From assembly GCF_000702945.1 (NCBI RefSeq), contig NZ_JNLE01000003.1:1535501-1599500 (forward strand): DNA of 64,000 bases. The letters run 5' to 3'. How positions within the stretch are numbered: position 1 is the first letter of the stretch; each line of letters opens with the position of its first letter. Shown here piece by piece: positions 50,351-59,781 of this stretch. The position numbers and the translations under genes were made by a program. The notes under the pieces were generated by a model, which was not told where the DNA came from, ran no database searches, and worked only from the letters and a program-made list of their open reading frames with translations. The DNA comes from Clostridium sp. KNHs205. Its GTDB lineage: Bacteria; Bacillota; Clostridia; Lachnospirales; Lachnospiraceae.

Positions 50351-52444
50351 ATGATGTTATCTCCGCGTCTCATTCAGCTATTTACGATTCTATTAAGAGA
50401 AGAAGGTATCGTATCTGTCAAAAAACTGGCGGAGGATGTAAGGGTAAGCAAGCGTACAGTACAAAGAGAGCTTGATAATACAGAAGTTTTTTTGCGGAAA
50501 TATGGCTTAAGCCTAAGTACAAAGGCCGGTACAGGTATCTGGATGGAGGGCGAGAGAAGCAGTAAGAACAGACTGCTTGAAGAACTGGAGTCAAAGGAAG
50601 TTATTGATTATATTGACAAGGAAAAAAGAAGAAACAGCCTTATATTGGAAGTCTTAAGGGACAGAGAACCCAAGAAACTATATTACTACAGAAATATATT
50701 CGGTGTAAGTGAAGCTACCATAAGTAATGATATGGAAGCGATTGAATACTGGTTTGAAAGATTTGATCTGACATTAATCAGAAAACAGGGGTATGGCGTT
50801 GCTCTGTCAGGCTCTGAGAAGAACTACCGCCTGGCCGTGAAGCGTTTTATTGATGAAAATCCCGATACGGAGGAATTAAGGTTAGCCATAGGGGAAAAGA
50901 AATGGAACGTATTAGGGGAGTATTACGAAAAAGAAAACAAAGGAATGTTTCAATTAATAGATTATAAGATACTTAAAAGGGTTGTCCTATGCCTTGGAAG
51001 TATCAGAGACAGTAAGTTAAATCGCCTGACCAACAGCTCCTATTATTCACTGGTGGTCCATATTACCATAGCTATTCTGAGGATAAAGGATAAGGAATTT
51101 ATCGAAACAGACAACAGGACCATGGATGAATTTCTCTATCATGAAGACTATCAGCTGGCCTGCCTCATCGGAGAATCCCTGGAGAAAGAGTTTGAAATCA
51201 TGATACCGGCAGCAGAAACGGCCTATATACTCCTTCATATCAGTGGAGCCAAGATCCAGTCAGCAGATTATGAGGAAGATAAGGATACGGCCCTCAGGGA
51301 GGAATTGCTGGGATTGATAAACGAAATAACCGATATCTACGACAGCAGTATTTCCTATGAACTAAAGCAAGATGAGGAATTTATCAGAGGATTGTTGGCG
51401 CACTTAAAACCCACCATTATTCGTCTTAAGAATCATCTGAATATTACCAATCCTCTGCTGTCTCAGATACAGGAGGCGTACCCGGAGATTTACACCAAAT
51501 GCCTGAAGGTTGGTGAATTTATTCAGAAGAAATATGGATTTAAGGTGCCTGCAGCTGAAATCGGCTACCTGGCTATGCATTTTGGAGCAGCCGGGGTAAG
51601 GCTTGATGATAGAAGAGAAAGCTTCAGAAAAGTTGATGTGGGAATTATTTGTGCCAGCGGGATTGGTATATCCCGGCTGATGCATTCCAAGCTTAAGAAT
51701 TTCCTGAAGGAAAGAATACAGATTTATACCTATGGAAAAGAAGATTTAACACCCGGTGTTTTAAAGAACCTGGATTTTATTGTTACGAATATCGATCTGG
51801 AGGAAGTGCCGGCAGATGTGATCAAGGTAAGTGCAATGTTAAATGACACAGAGCTTGGAGAAATCGAAGAAAAGGTAAGGGCTTACTCCAAAACCACAAA
51901 GAAAAATGAAGGCAGCAGTGAGTTCTCCAGGCAGCTGGAGCACATCAATATCTGTATTAACCAGATTAAAGGTATCATTAAAGATTTTGGTTTTATGAAG
52001 GTGGATGAACATATTAATTTTGATGAACTTCTGGTAGCGGTCTCTGAAAAACTATCTGCCTTTCAGGTCAACCGGCTTCAGATACAGGAAGATATAAAAA
52101 GAAGAGAAAAAATCTCCTCTCAGATTATACCGGAATACGGCTTTGCCCTGCTGCATTCCAGAACAGGCGGTGTCGTTAAACCGAATTTCTCACTCTGCGT
52201 AACAAAAGACAGAAATGCCTTCCTGGACCCGTACTTTAAAGGTATTAAGGCAGTGATAGTCATGCTCATACCGGAGGATGATCAGGTAGGGATAAACAGT
52301 GACATTATGGGCTGCTTAAGTAGCCAGCTGATTGAGAACAGCGAATTTCTAAAGGTAATGTTTGAAGGAGAGAAAGAAACGGTGAAAGAAAAGGTAGAGA
52401 AGGTATTGAGGCAGTATTTCAAACAGTATCTGGAAACAGTTTAG
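50351..52444 (+). CDS. mtlR: BglG/MtlR-type PTS-controlled transcription activator
   Basis: 697 residues. N-terminal winged helix (about 1-80, VSVKKLAEDVRVSKRTVQREL) and a second HTH (about 90-150, FGVSEATISNDMEAIEYWF), PRD1 (about 190-295), PRD2 (about 305-410), a IIB-Gat-like domain with cysteine in VGIICASGIGISRLM (about 433), and a C-terminal IIA(Fru/Mtl)-like domain with the phospho-histidine in FALLHSRTGG (about 600). Phosphorylation by the PTS tunes its activity. RBS AGGAGGGAGAGGC. Likely activator of the surrounding cluster. Confidence 0.93.
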   Translation: MMLSPRLIQLFTILLREEGIVSVKKLAEDVRVSKRTVQRELDNTEVFLRKYGLSLSTKAGTGIWMEGERSSKNRLLEELESKEVIDYIDKEKRRNSLILEVLRDREPKKLYYYRNIFGVSEATISNDMEAIEYWFERFDLTLIRKQGYGVALSGSEKNYRLAVKRFIDENPDTEELRLAIGEKKWNVLGEYYEKENKGMFQLIDYKILKRVVLCLGSIRDSKLNRLTNSSYYSLVVHITIAILRIKDKEFIETDNRTMDEFLYHEDYQLACLIGESLEKEFEIMIPAAETAYILLHISGAKIQSADYEEDKDTALREELLGLINEITDIYDSSISYELKQDEEFIRGLLAHLKPTIIRLKNHLNITNPLLSQIQEAYPEIYTKCLKVGEFIQKKYGFKVPAAEIGYLAMHFGAAGVRLDDRRESFRKVDVGIICASGIGISRLMHSKLKNFLKERIQIYTYGKEDLTPGVLKNLDFIVTNIDLEEVPADVIKVSAMLNDTELGEIEEKVRAYSKTTKKNEGSSEFSRQLEHINICINQIKGIIKDFGFMKVDEHINFDELLVAVSEKLSAFQVNRLQIQEDIKRREKISSQIIPEYGFALLHSRTGGVVKPNFSLCVTKDRNAFLDPYFKGIKAVIVMLIPEDDQVGINSDIMGCLSSQLIENSEFLKVMFEGEKETVKEKVEKVLRQYFKQYLETV

Positions 52445-52638
52445 CATCATAAAAGAAGACATAAAAATGTCTTCAGGCTATGGTGACAAAGTCAATTTTG
52501 CTTTGATTGAACCACCATATGGCAGCAGTTATAATAAAAGTATGAAAAAAGCAGATCAAGGTTGCTCAAATAATATTGATTATAAGGGTTTGTATAAGCA
52601 GGACATTAAAAACAGGGCATAACAAGAAAGGAATGATT

Positions 52639-53067
52639 ATGGTGGAATTATTACGAAAAGAAAATATTGAAATCAACTGTAAGGCAGCTTCAAAGGAGCA
52701 GGTAATCCGTCATATCGGCAAAAAGCTTTGTGACAGTGGTTATGTTGAAGAGAATTATATAGAGGCTATGCTGCTAAGGGAAAAATCCTTCTCCACGAAC
52801 ATTGGTAACGGAATTGCTCTTCCTCACGGCATAGAAGCGGCCAAAAGTGATATCAAAGCCTCTGGTATTGCCGTAATGGTGTTTCCGGATGGCACTGACT
52901 GGGGCGGAGAATTTGTTAAGATTGTAATTGGAATAGCTGGGGTCGGAGAGGAACATCTTGAAATTCTCTCCAATATCGCAGAAAAGCTGTCGGATATGGA
53001 AAATGTAATCAAGGTCATTAACAGTAAGGAAGATGCAATCTTTCAGATACTTACCGCCAGAGAATAA
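52639..53067 (+). CDS. mtlF: PTS IIA component, mannitol type
   Basis: 142 residues; I start at the ATG 52639, six bases after AGAAAGGA. Type 2 IIA domain (PTS_EIIA_2): ALLREKSFSTNIGNGIALPHG contains the phospho-histidine near residue 64 and VFPDGTDWGG follows. It passes phosphate from HPr to the IIB domain of MtlA. The 194-bp gap upstream contains a short hairpin GAAGACAT-AAA-ATGTCTTC and a TATAAT at about 52532. Confidence 0.92.
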   Translation: MVELLRKENIEINCKAASKEQVIRHIGKKLCDSGYVEENYIEAMLLREKSFSTNIGNGIALPHGIEAAKSDIKASGIAVMVFPDGTDWGGEFVKIVIGIAGVGEEHLEILSNIAEKLSDMENVIKVINSKEDAIFQILTARE

Positions 53068-53151
53068 ATAGTCATGTGAATAGAAAAGGTGCAGCTGTCA
53101 TCATGCAGCTATAATGGCATCATGTCGGAGTAGAGAAAGGAAAAGTATCCT

Positions 53152-54081
53152 ATGATAGTTACAGTAACCATGAATCCGGCTATTGATAAAACAGCAGAAT
53201 TGGAGCAGCTGGAAAAAGGAAGTTTAAACCGGCTGCAAAATTGCCTTTGGGATATTGGAGGCAAAGGAATTAATGTATCCAAAACCATAAAAGCCATGGG
53301 CGGTGAAACCATAGCAACGGGATTTTGCGGTGGCAGCACAGGCAGACAGATAGAAGAGAACCTGACAGAACTTGGTATCAAAAATGATTTTGTACGTATC
53401 GGTAATGAGACCAGAGTGAATTTAAAACTGGTTGAAGGGAGGGGAATCGTAACTGAATTAAACGAACCGGGCCCTATGGTTACAGAGGAAGAATTGATGG
53501 AGTTGTCTGAAAAGCTGCTTCAGTACGCCGGAGAAGATACCTTGTTTGTTTTTGCAGGAAGTATTCCAAGAGGGATTGATAAAGATATCTATCGCACCTT
53601 AATTCCTATGGTGAAAGAGAAGGGGTCAAAGGTTTTTCTGGATGCAGACGGTGAGCTGTTTGCAAGAGGACTTGAAGGAAATCCCGATTACATTAAGCCT
53701 AACAGAAAAGAACTGGAAGAGTATTTTAAGAAGGATTACAGAGCAGGTGAGGAAGAGCTTCTGCTAATGGGAAAGGAATTGTTAGCAAAAGGCAGCAGCC
53801 TGGTAGCAATCTCCTTGGGGCAGTTGGGTGCGCTTTTCTTAACAAAGGACAGAGCAGTAAAGTGTCCGGGACTTAAGGTAAAAGCACATTCTACCGTAGG
53901 AGCCGGAGATGCTATGGTTGCAGCGCTGGTATACAGCCTTCATAAAGGTGATACAGAGGATGAGTGTTTTAGGCTTGCCATGGCTGCCTCCGCAGGAGCA
54001 GTAACCACTCAGGGAACGAAACCGCCTCACAGGGATTTAATAGAAGAACTGAAAGAAAAGGTAGATATCAGGGAGTTATGA
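53152..54081 (+). CDS. PfkB-family sugar-phosphate kinase (1-phosphofructokinase/tagatose-6-P kinase type)
   Basis: 309 residues of the FruK/LacC branch. N-terminus MIVTVTMNPAIDKTAEL, GGKGINVSKTIKAMGG and the ATP/catalytic motif HSTVGAGDAMVAA near residue 245, with aspartate as base. It phosphorylates a ketohexose phosphate to a bisphosphate ready for aldolase cleavage. In this cluster the substrate would be the product of the dehydrogenase encoded next. RBS AAAGGAAAAG precedes the ATG. Confidence 0.9.
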   Translation: MIVTVTMNPAIDKTAELEQLEKGSLNRLQNCLWDIGGKGINVSKTIKAMGGETIATGFCGGSTGRQIEENLTELGIKNDFVRIGNETRVNLKLVEGRGIVTELNEPGPMVTEEELMELSEKLLQYAGEDTLFVFAGSIPRGIDKDIYRTLIPMVKEKGSKVFLDADGELFARGLEGNPDYIKPNRKELEEYFKKDYRAGEEELLLMGKELLAKGSSLVAISLGQLGALFLTKDRAVKCPGLKVKAHSTVGAGDAMVAALVYSLHKGDTEDECFRLAMAASAGAVTTQGTKPPHRDLIEELKEKVDIREL

Positions 54082-54118
54082 TCGATGCTAAAGCCCTTTC
54101 ACGATATCCTGATTTTTA

Positions 54119-54144
54119 GGTGTGCTATAGCACCCAGATAGGAG
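54119..54144 (+). promoter_or_regulatory. Stem-loop/ribosome-site motif before the SorE-like gene
   Basis: GTGC-TATA-GCAC core stem within GGTGTGC...GCACCC, then AGATAGGAG and the ATG at 54150. Same spacing as the acpP copy, with which it shares AGCAC(A/C)CAGATAGGAG. Confidence 0.55.
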
Positions 54145-54149
54145 CGTTT

Positions 54150-55409
54150 ATGAAGTCAAAAGCAGTAAGAATGTATGGAGAAGATGATTTACGCCTGGAG
54201 GAGTTCGAGCTTCCCCAGATAAAAGAGGATGAGATTCTGGTTAAGATAATAAGTGACAGTATCTGTATGTCCACCTATAAGCTGGTAAAACAGGGAAAGA
54301 AACATAAGAGAGCACCTCAGAATATAGATACCAATCCGATTATTATCGGCCACGAATGTGCCGGTATTATTGTAGAGGTAGGAAAGAAGTGGGAAGGTAA
54401 ATATAAGGCAGGAGATAAATTTGCCCTTCAACCGGCCCTTAATTATAAAGGGAAACTGGACTCACCGGGATATTCCTATGAATACTGCGGAGGTGCCTGC
54501 ACCTACTGTATTATGCCCCAGGAAGTAATGGAGCTTGGCTGTTTACTGCCCTATAATGGAGAGAGTTTCTTTGAAGCCTCCTTAGGTGAGCCAATGAGCT
54601 GTATTATTGGCGGTTATCATGCCAATTATCATACAAACAAGCAGAATTATCAGCATGCCATGGGAACCAAAACAGGCGGAAATATCTTAATACTTGGGGG
54701 CTGCGGACCTATGGGACTTGGGGCGGTAAGCTATGGGCTCTATACAGAAAACAAACCCAGACGGATTGTGGTAACAGATATCAGCGAAGCCAGAATAGAA
54801 AATGCAAGACAGATGATATCACCGGAGGAAGCAAAGGAAAAAGGAATAGAGCTTATCTATATGAATACAGCTGTATTGGAAGATCCCGTAAGTGTTCTGA
54901 GAGAGCTTACAGAGGAGCATGGATATGATGATGTATTTGTATATGTACCGAATAAAGCAGTAGTAGAGATGGCGGATGCCCTGCTGGCCTTTGACGGCTG
55001 CATGAACTTCTTTGCAGGCCCTACAAATGGTGATTTTACCTCAAAAATCAATATGTATAATATTCATTATATCAGTACCCACGTTATTGGCACCACCGGC
55101 GGTAATAATGATGACCTGTTAGAAGCCCTTGACCTGGCGGCGAAGGGAGAAATCCGGCCGGCAGTTATGGTGACACACATCGGAGGAATTGATTCCATTG
55201 CAGAGGCAACCTTAAATCTACCCTCCATACCAGGCGGAAAGAAGCTTACCTATACACAGTTTGATATGCCTCTTACTGCTATTGAAGATTTTGAAGCGCT
55301 TGGTAAGAAGGATGAACTGTTCCGCAAACTGGATGAATCCGTGAAAAAACATAAAGGACTCTGGAATGTGGAAGCAGAGAAAATATTATTTGAGCATCAT
55401 GGCATTTAA
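54150..55409 (+). CDS. Zinc-type sugar-phosphate dehydrogenase, L-sorbose-1-phosphate reductase-like
   Basis: 419 residues of the MDR superfamily, from the ATG five bases after GGAG. Zinc-site motifs: ISDSICMSTYKLVKQG with the first ligand cysteine and IIGHECAGII; nucleotide loop ILILGGCGPMGLGAVSYG. The layout and C-terminal GGNNDDLLEALDLAAKGEI resemble SorE L-sorbose-1-phosphate reductases, which relate ketose 1-phosphates to hexitol 6-phosphates. It occupies the position mtlD would have in a mannitol operon. Confidence 0.8.
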   Translation: MKSKAVRMYGEDDLRLEEFELPQIKEDEILVKIISDSICMSTYKLVKQGKKHKRAPQNIDTNPIIIGHECAGIIVEVGKKWEGKYKAGDKFALQPALNYKGKLDSPGYSYEYCGGACTYCIMPQEVMELGCLLPYNGESFFEASLGEPMSCIIGGYHANYHTNKQNYQHAMGTKTGGNILILGGCGPMGLGAVSYGLYTENKPRRIVVTDISEARIENARQMISPEEAKEKGIELIYMNTAVLEDPVSVLRELTEEHGYDDVFVYVPNKAVVEMADALLAFDGCMNFFAGPTNGDFTSKINMYNIHYISTHVIGTTGGNNDDLLEALDLAAKGEIRPAVMVTHIGGIDSIAEATLNLPSIPGGKKLTYTQFDMPLTAIEDFEALGKKDELFRKLDESVKKHKGLWNVEAEKILFEHHGI

Positions 55410-55429
55410 TAGTCTTAAGGAGGTAAATG

Positions 55430-55693
55430 ATGGTTACTCAGACTTTTATCATAAATAATAAAAATGGTCTCCATGCAAGACCTGCAGGTGAACTGGCTAA
55501 AATAGCAAGTTCCTGCCGTTCGGACATTATCCTTAAAATCGGAGAGAAAAAGATTAATCCGAAAAGTATCCTAAATATCATGGCGGCTGCAATACGCTTT
55601 GGCACAGAAATTGAGCTTGAGTGTACCGGCGAAACAGAAACCGAGGACTTAAAACGTCTGGGAGAAGCCATTGAACAAGGTTTAGGTGAGTAA
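55430..55693 (+). CDS. HPr-family phosphocarrier protein
   Basis: 87 residues from the second of two adjacent ATGs, which is six bases after AAGGAGG and puts the phospho-histidine of NGLHARPAG at position 15. The regulatory serine motif is NPKSILNIM at about 46, so HPr kinase control is possible. It lies between the dehydrogenase and enzyme I genes, so this cluster carries its own general PTS components. It may be the only HPr or a dedicated paralogue; the window cannot decide. Confidence 0.9.
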   Translation: MVTQTFIINNKNGLHARPAGELAKIASSCRSDIILKIGEKKINPKSILNIMAAAIRFGTEIELECTGETETEDLKRLGEAIEQGLGE

Positions 55694-55714
55694 TTGTAAA
55701 GAAGGGGGAGCTTT

Positions 55715-57391
55715 ATGAAGGTGCTGAAGGTGAAGCAGCCTGCTTCTGGCGGAATTGCCATGGGAAGGGCATATCTATATCAGCCGCAGGAAAGAAAGAT
55801 AGCAGATTACAGAGTAAGTGCAGAAGACATGAAGAAAGAAATGGAACGATTTGAAGCTGCAGTTGCTAATGCCGCAGAGGAACTTTCTATACTTGCAGGA
55901 GAGAATCCCATATTTGCAGCCCATCTGGAAATGGTAAAGGACGTTACTTTACAGGAGGCAGTAACCGGTAAGATAAAAGAGGATGGTAATAATGCAGAAA
56001 AAGCAGTAGACCTTGCCTGTGAGGAGCTTATCCTTCTCTTTGAAGCCATGGAGGATGCCTACATGAAAGAAAGAGCAGCCGACATAAAGGATATCAGAGA
56101 AAGGCTTTTAGGTCAGTTAACAGGCACAGTAAAGAAAGCTGTCAGCTGTGAGAAGGATTCCATTCTGATTGCACCAGATTTAACACCTTCTGATACTTCT
56201 TCTCTTGACCTTGATAAAATACAGGGGCTGATTACCAGAGACGGAGGGGTCACCAGTCATGTGGCTATACTTGCTAAAAGCCTCTCGCTTCCTGCCCTGG
56301 TGGGAGTAAAGGACATTTTATCAGAGGTGTCAGACGGAGATTATATCATTTTGGATGGGTATAATGGCGAAATCCGAATCAATCCTTCAGAAGAGGAAAA
56401 ACAGAAGTATCATGAGCTTGCCGGGAAACACAAGGAGGCGGAGCAAAAAATAAAGGAAGAGGAGAGCTTTCCCTGTATTACCAAGGATGGAAGAGAACTT
56501 CATCTCTGCGCAAATGTGGGCAATATAGAGGATATTAAAAAGGCTGTCACAAATCAAATCGATGGTATTGGATTATTCAGAAGTGAATTTCTCTATCTTG
56601 GCAGCAGCCATTTTCCTACAGAAGAAGAGCAGTTTGAAGCCTACAGGGAAGCTGCTGTAATCTGCGGAAGGGAAATAACAATAAGAACTCTGGATATCGG
56701 CGGGGATAAGACACTTCCTTACTATCCCATGGACAGAGAGGAGAATCCCTTTCTCGGTTTTAGAGCCATCCGAATATCCCTTCAGGAGAAAGAACTGTTT
56801 AAAACCCAGTTAAGAGCTATCCTTAGAGCAAGCGCTTTCGGTAAAATCAGGATTCTCTTTCCTATGATAATTTCCCTGGAGGAATTAAGGGCAGCGAAGT
56901 CAGTCCTCAGAGAATGCAGGGAGGAATTAAAGGCAGAAGCTATTCTCTATGATGAAGCCATACAGACAGGGGTTATGATTGAGACGCCTGCCAGTGTGCT
57001 CTGTGCTGAAGAATTGGCGAAAGAAGCGGACTTTTTCAGTATCGGCACCAATGATCTGACCCAATATCTGCTGGCAGTGGACAGAGGGAATACTAAAATT
57101 GCTGAGTTATACAATTCCTTTCACCCTGCTGTAATAAGAAGCATAAGACATGTAACAGAAAGTGCACATAAGTATGGAAAGAAAGCAGGTATGTGCGGTG
57201 AATTTGCCGGAAATGAGAAAGCTGCAGAGCTCCTCATAGGACTTGGGCTGGATGAGCTTAGTATGACAGCCTCCCTGATATCCGGTATCAGATACAGATT
57301 AAGAAGAATAGATTATGAGGCAGCAAGAAAACTTGCAGAAGAAGCGGTTAATAAAGCTACAGTTAGCGAAATTATGGAATTATTGCAGTAA
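55715..57391 (+). CDS. ptsI: PTS enzyme I (phosphoenolpyruvate-protein phosphotransferase)
   Basis: 558 residues. N-terminal HPr-binding helical domain, phospho-histidine in GLITRDGGVTSHVAILAKS (about 182), and a C-terminal PEP-binding barrel with GIGLFRSEFLYLG, LDIGGDKTLPYY, NPFLGFRAIRISL, and the catalytic cysteine motif KAGMCGEFAGNEKA. Starts the phosphate relay EI, HPr, IIA, IIB of this cluster. A strong terminator follows. Confidence 0.95.
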   Translation: MKVLKVKQPASGGIAMGRAYLYQPQERKIADYRVSAEDMKKEMERFEAAVANAAEELSILAGENPIFAAHLEMVKDVTLQEAVTGKIKEDGNNAEKAVDLACEELILLFEAMEDAYMKERAADIKDIRERLLGQLTGTVKKAVSCEKDSILIAPDLTPSDTSSLDLDKIQGLITRDGGVTSHVAILAKSLSLPALVGVKDILSEVSDGDYIILDGYNGEIRINPSEEEKQKYHELAGKHKEAEQKIKEEESFPCITKDGRELHLCANVGNIEDIKKAVTNQIDGIGLFRSEFLYLGSSHFPTEEEQFEAYREAAVICGREITIRTLDIGGDKTLPYYPMDREENPFLGFRAIRISLQEKELFKTQLRAILRASAFGKIRILFPMIISLEELRAAKSVLRECREELKAEAILYDEAIQTGVMIETPASVLCAEELAKEADFFSIGTNDLTQYLLAVDRGNTKIAELYNSFHPAVIRSIRHVTESAHKYGKKAGMCGEFAGNEKAAELLIGLGLDELSMTASLISGIRYRLRRIDYEAARKLAEEAVNKATVSEIMELLQ

Positions 57392-57412
57392 TACAGGTGT
57401 GGTGTGATTAAA

Positions 57413-57451
57413 GACCCAGGGGCTCATGAAACAGCCCCTGGGTCACTTTTT
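57413..57451. terminator. Terminator at the end of the PTS cluster
   Basis: GACCCAGGGGCT / AGCCCCTGGGTC with a 7-base loop, then ACTTTTTT. On the minus strand it lies about 10 bases beyond a possible small ORF (57455-57658). Confidence 0.93.
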
Positions 57452-57454
57452 TGA

Positions 57455-57658
57455 TTATTGCTTGCTATCAGGCAGCAGCAGTATTACAATAACAGTAAAA
57501 GTAGAAACAGGTAGAGGGTTGACAGCAAAGAGGGATTTCATCACGATACCCAAAATGGCGTTGAATCCCACAAACCGTACACTCAGATCAGCAAAGCAGT
57601 TTGCAGATGCATCATGGGTGGTCAAGCAGAAAAGAGGTAGCAATGAATCAAAAGGCAA
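57455..57658 (-). pseudogene. Possible small minus-strand frame or C-terminal remnant
   Basis: Up to 67 codons ending in FAVNPLPVSTFTVIVILLLPDSKQ with one hydrophobic helix. The stop codon abuts the bidirectional terminator at 57413-57451. No ribosome site before the TTG start, and it overlaps the start of the lactonase gene on the plus strand. The composition looks protein-like, so it may be the tail of a lost gene. No family recognised. Confidence 0.25.
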
Positions 57659-58674
57659 GAGAATTATTGATAAGCGGATATGGGCCGGTAAATGGAGAAG
57701 CCTCCATGGGACTGTATGAACTATCCGGGGATTTTACAGAGGATAACAGGAGTTTTAGAGCATACAAGTCGAATCCTTCCTTTGCCTGCACCTGGAAGGA
57801 TATGTTATTTACCGTTAGGGAAGAAACTGACAGCGGAAGTATCCTTTGTTATAAAAGAACAGAAGAGGGCTACAGCCTGCAGCATGAACTACAGCTTTCC
57901 GGAGGGGATTTGTGCCACCTGCTCTATGCACCGAAGGAAAGCGTGTTATATTGTTCCTTCTACAGTTCCGGAGATATTGCGGCAGTAAAGGTTCAAGATT
58001 ATCATTTTACAGAGGTTTTGAATCATATCAAACTGCCGGTGAACCAGGAAACAGGACTGTCCCGGGCACACTGCTGTGAAAAGGAACCACAGGGCAGCAG
58101 GCTGTTATTTGCTGCCATAGCCCAGGATAAAATATTTGTATATGATACCGATGAGGGAAGAATTACAGCAGAAAGTCCTCAAACCTTTGTAAACCTTGAT
58201 AAAGGCGCAGGCCCCAGGCACTTGAAATTCCATCCTGTCTTAAATTGCCTCTACGTTATAACAGAGTATTCTAATGAAATCTATGTCTATCTTTATGAAG
58301 AAAAAGACATAGTTCCTCTCTTTACGCTCCTTCAAAAGCTTAGTACCTTAGAGGAACAGTTTGAGGGTGAGAGTTTCGGCTCCAGTCTTGCCATATCCAG
58401 TGACGGCAGGTTCCTTTACGCTGCTAACAGAGGAGCTGACACCATTAGGGTTTATGATATTAATCCTGACGGAACTCTTGCAGTAAAGCAGGATGCTTCG
58501 GTAAAGGGTGAAGTTCCAAGGCATATTGCATTGACAAAGGATGACAGGTACCTGATGATTGCCAATCAGAAATCAGATCAGATAGTAATATATGGCGTTG
58601 AAGAAACGGGTAAATTATTAAATGTAGTAAAACGCATTGATTTTCCCACTCCTTCTTACGTAGAAGAAATCTAG
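57643..58674 (+). CDS. Seven-bladed beta-propeller lactonase (6-phosphogluconolactonase-like)
   Basis: 343 residues from the ATG after AGAGGTAGCA. Repeated beta-propeller blades; diagnostic stretches are GAGPRHLKFHPVLNCLYVITE and SSDGRFLYAANRGADTIRVYDI, then VPRHIALTKDDRYLMIANQ. This is the YbhE/Pgl2-type lactonase family (PF10282). It opens sugar (phosphate) lactones or has related roles. It lies just beyond the PTS cluster terminator, so it is probably a separate unit. Confidence 0.88.
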   Translation: MNQKARELLISGYGPVNGEASMGLYELSGDFTEDNRSFRAYKSNPSFACTWKDMLFTVREETDSGSILCYKRTEEGYSLQHELQLSGGDLCHLLYAPKESVLYCSFYSSGDIAAVKVQDYHFTEVLNHIKLPVNQETGLSRAHCCEKEPQGSRLLFAAIAQDKIFVYDTDEGRITAESPQTFVNLDKGAGPRHLKFHPVLNCLYVITEYSNEIYVYLYEEKDIVPLFTLLQKLSTLEEQFEGESFGSSLAISSDGRFLYAANRGADTIRVYDINPDGTLAVKQDASVKGEVPRHIALTKDDRYLMIANQKSDQIVIYGVEETGKLLNVVKRIDFPTPSYVEEI

Positions 58675-58939
58675 TACCCGGTATATTATTATTTTAAAGA
58701 ATGAAAATTAACTGCCCCAGATCTCAACAGACCTTAGCAAGCCGCCCCGAATACACCACTGAGCTGGGAATCCCAGCGATGTACAAATTACGAATAAGTA
58801 CATCTGAAGCAGGTGCAGAACCCAAGAGAAACGTATAGGCTGCAAGGGACATATGCAGATTTAGAACTAATAATTATTTATAAAAAAGTGTGCCTGTAAC
58901 ACCTGGTTACAGGCAGATATGAAAGGACAGGCAATAAAA
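58675..58939. other. Leader of the nitroreductase gene with stem-loops
   Basis: 265 bp without a gene. CTGGGAATCCCAG (58774-58786 region) is a short palindrome, and GTACAAATTACGAATAAGTAC pairs at its ends. At 58892-58914 a perfect 9-bp stem GCCTGTAAC / GTTACAGGC (5-base loop) is followed by AGATATGAAAGGACAGG, a variant of the recurring stem-loop plus ribosome-site layout. Confidence 0.5.
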
Positions 58940-59521
58940 ATGAGAGAACAGTTTAATGAACTGGTAACGGGAGCAAGAACCGTACGCAGATTTGAAGAAG
59001 AGAAAGAAATTACCCTGGAACAGTTAAAGGCTCTCGCAGATTTAGGCAGACTGTCACCAAGCGGTGCAAATTTACAGCCCTTAAAATATATACTGGTAAG
59101 CAGTAAAGAAAGCAGAGAAAAGGTATTTCCCTGTCTTTCCTGGGCAGGTTACTTAAAGGAATGGGAGGGCCCGGTTAAAGGGGAAAGACCGGGAGGTTAT
59201 ATTATCCTTTTAAGGGATAAGAACATAGCTGGCAAGGCTGGAATGGACGAAGGAATTGCAGCTCAGAGCATCTTTTTGGGTGCCGCTTACCAGGGAATAA
59301 AGGGATGCTTTATCGGCAGTGTGAAACGTGAAATTCTTGCAAAGGAATTGGAGATTTCTGAGGAGTATGAAATATCACTGGTAATTGCTCTTGGTTATCC
59401 CAAAGAAGAAGTAGTGGTAGAAGAAATCCGGGAAGGTAATGTGAAATACTGGAGAGATGAAAAGGGTGTACATCATGTACCTAAAAGGCCTCTTGAGGAA
59501 GTTATTGTAAAATCCTTTTAG
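58940..59521 (+). CDS. Nitroreductase-family flavoprotein
   Basis: 193 residues from ATG 58940; an ATG at 58919 lies between the stem-loop and the AAAGGACAGG ribosome site and is less likely. FMN-binding motifs: ARTVRRFEEEKEI, RLSPSGANLQPLKYI and GIAAQSIFLGAAYQGIKGCF. A shortened nitroreductase of the type that reduces quinones, nitro compounds or related substrates with NAD(P)H. Substrate unknown. No operon partner. Confidence 0.88.
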   Translation: MREQFNELVTGARTVRRFEEEKEITLEQLKALADLGRLSPSGANLQPLKYILVSSKESREKVFPCLSWAGYLKEWEGPVKGERPGGYIILLRDKNIAGKAGMDEGIAAQSIFLGAAYQGIKGCFIGSVKREILAKELEISEEYEISLVIALGYPKEEVVVEEIREGNVKYWRDEKGVHHVPKRPLEEVIVKSF

Positions 59522-59653
59522 TGAGAAAATGATAAATAGAGAAGAATTGGCACAAAGTACAAAAAATGCAAAGAAATGACAAAATAACTTATAAAACTAC
59601 GTTAAAACTGTATCTATATTACTATAGTAATTTGTCGAAATATCATTATAATA

Positions 59654-59696
59654 AAGTTAGTCTTGTTGTAATTTATAACAAGACTGACTTTTTTTA
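59654..59696 (+). terminator. Terminator after nitroreductase gene
   Basis: AAGTTAGTCTTGTT / AACAAGACTGACTT, 14 pairs with one G-T, followed by TTTTTATTTA; about 130 bp after the stop. Confidence 0.88.
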
Positions 59697-59781
59697 TTTA
59701 TGGAATATGCGTCCTGTCAGGAGGCAGTTTAAGGCAGTGTCAGGCTTCACTGTGATAGAAAGATAGAAAGAGGGATGACAA

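Noticed and set aside
57426-57719. 97-codon plus-strand frame across the terminator
   Set aside because: It starts inside the PTS terminator and overlaps the lactonase start in another frame.
59566-59766. 66-codon plus-strand frame after the nitroreductase gene
   Set aside because: It overlaps a strong terminator hairpin, is AT-rich and has no ribosome site.
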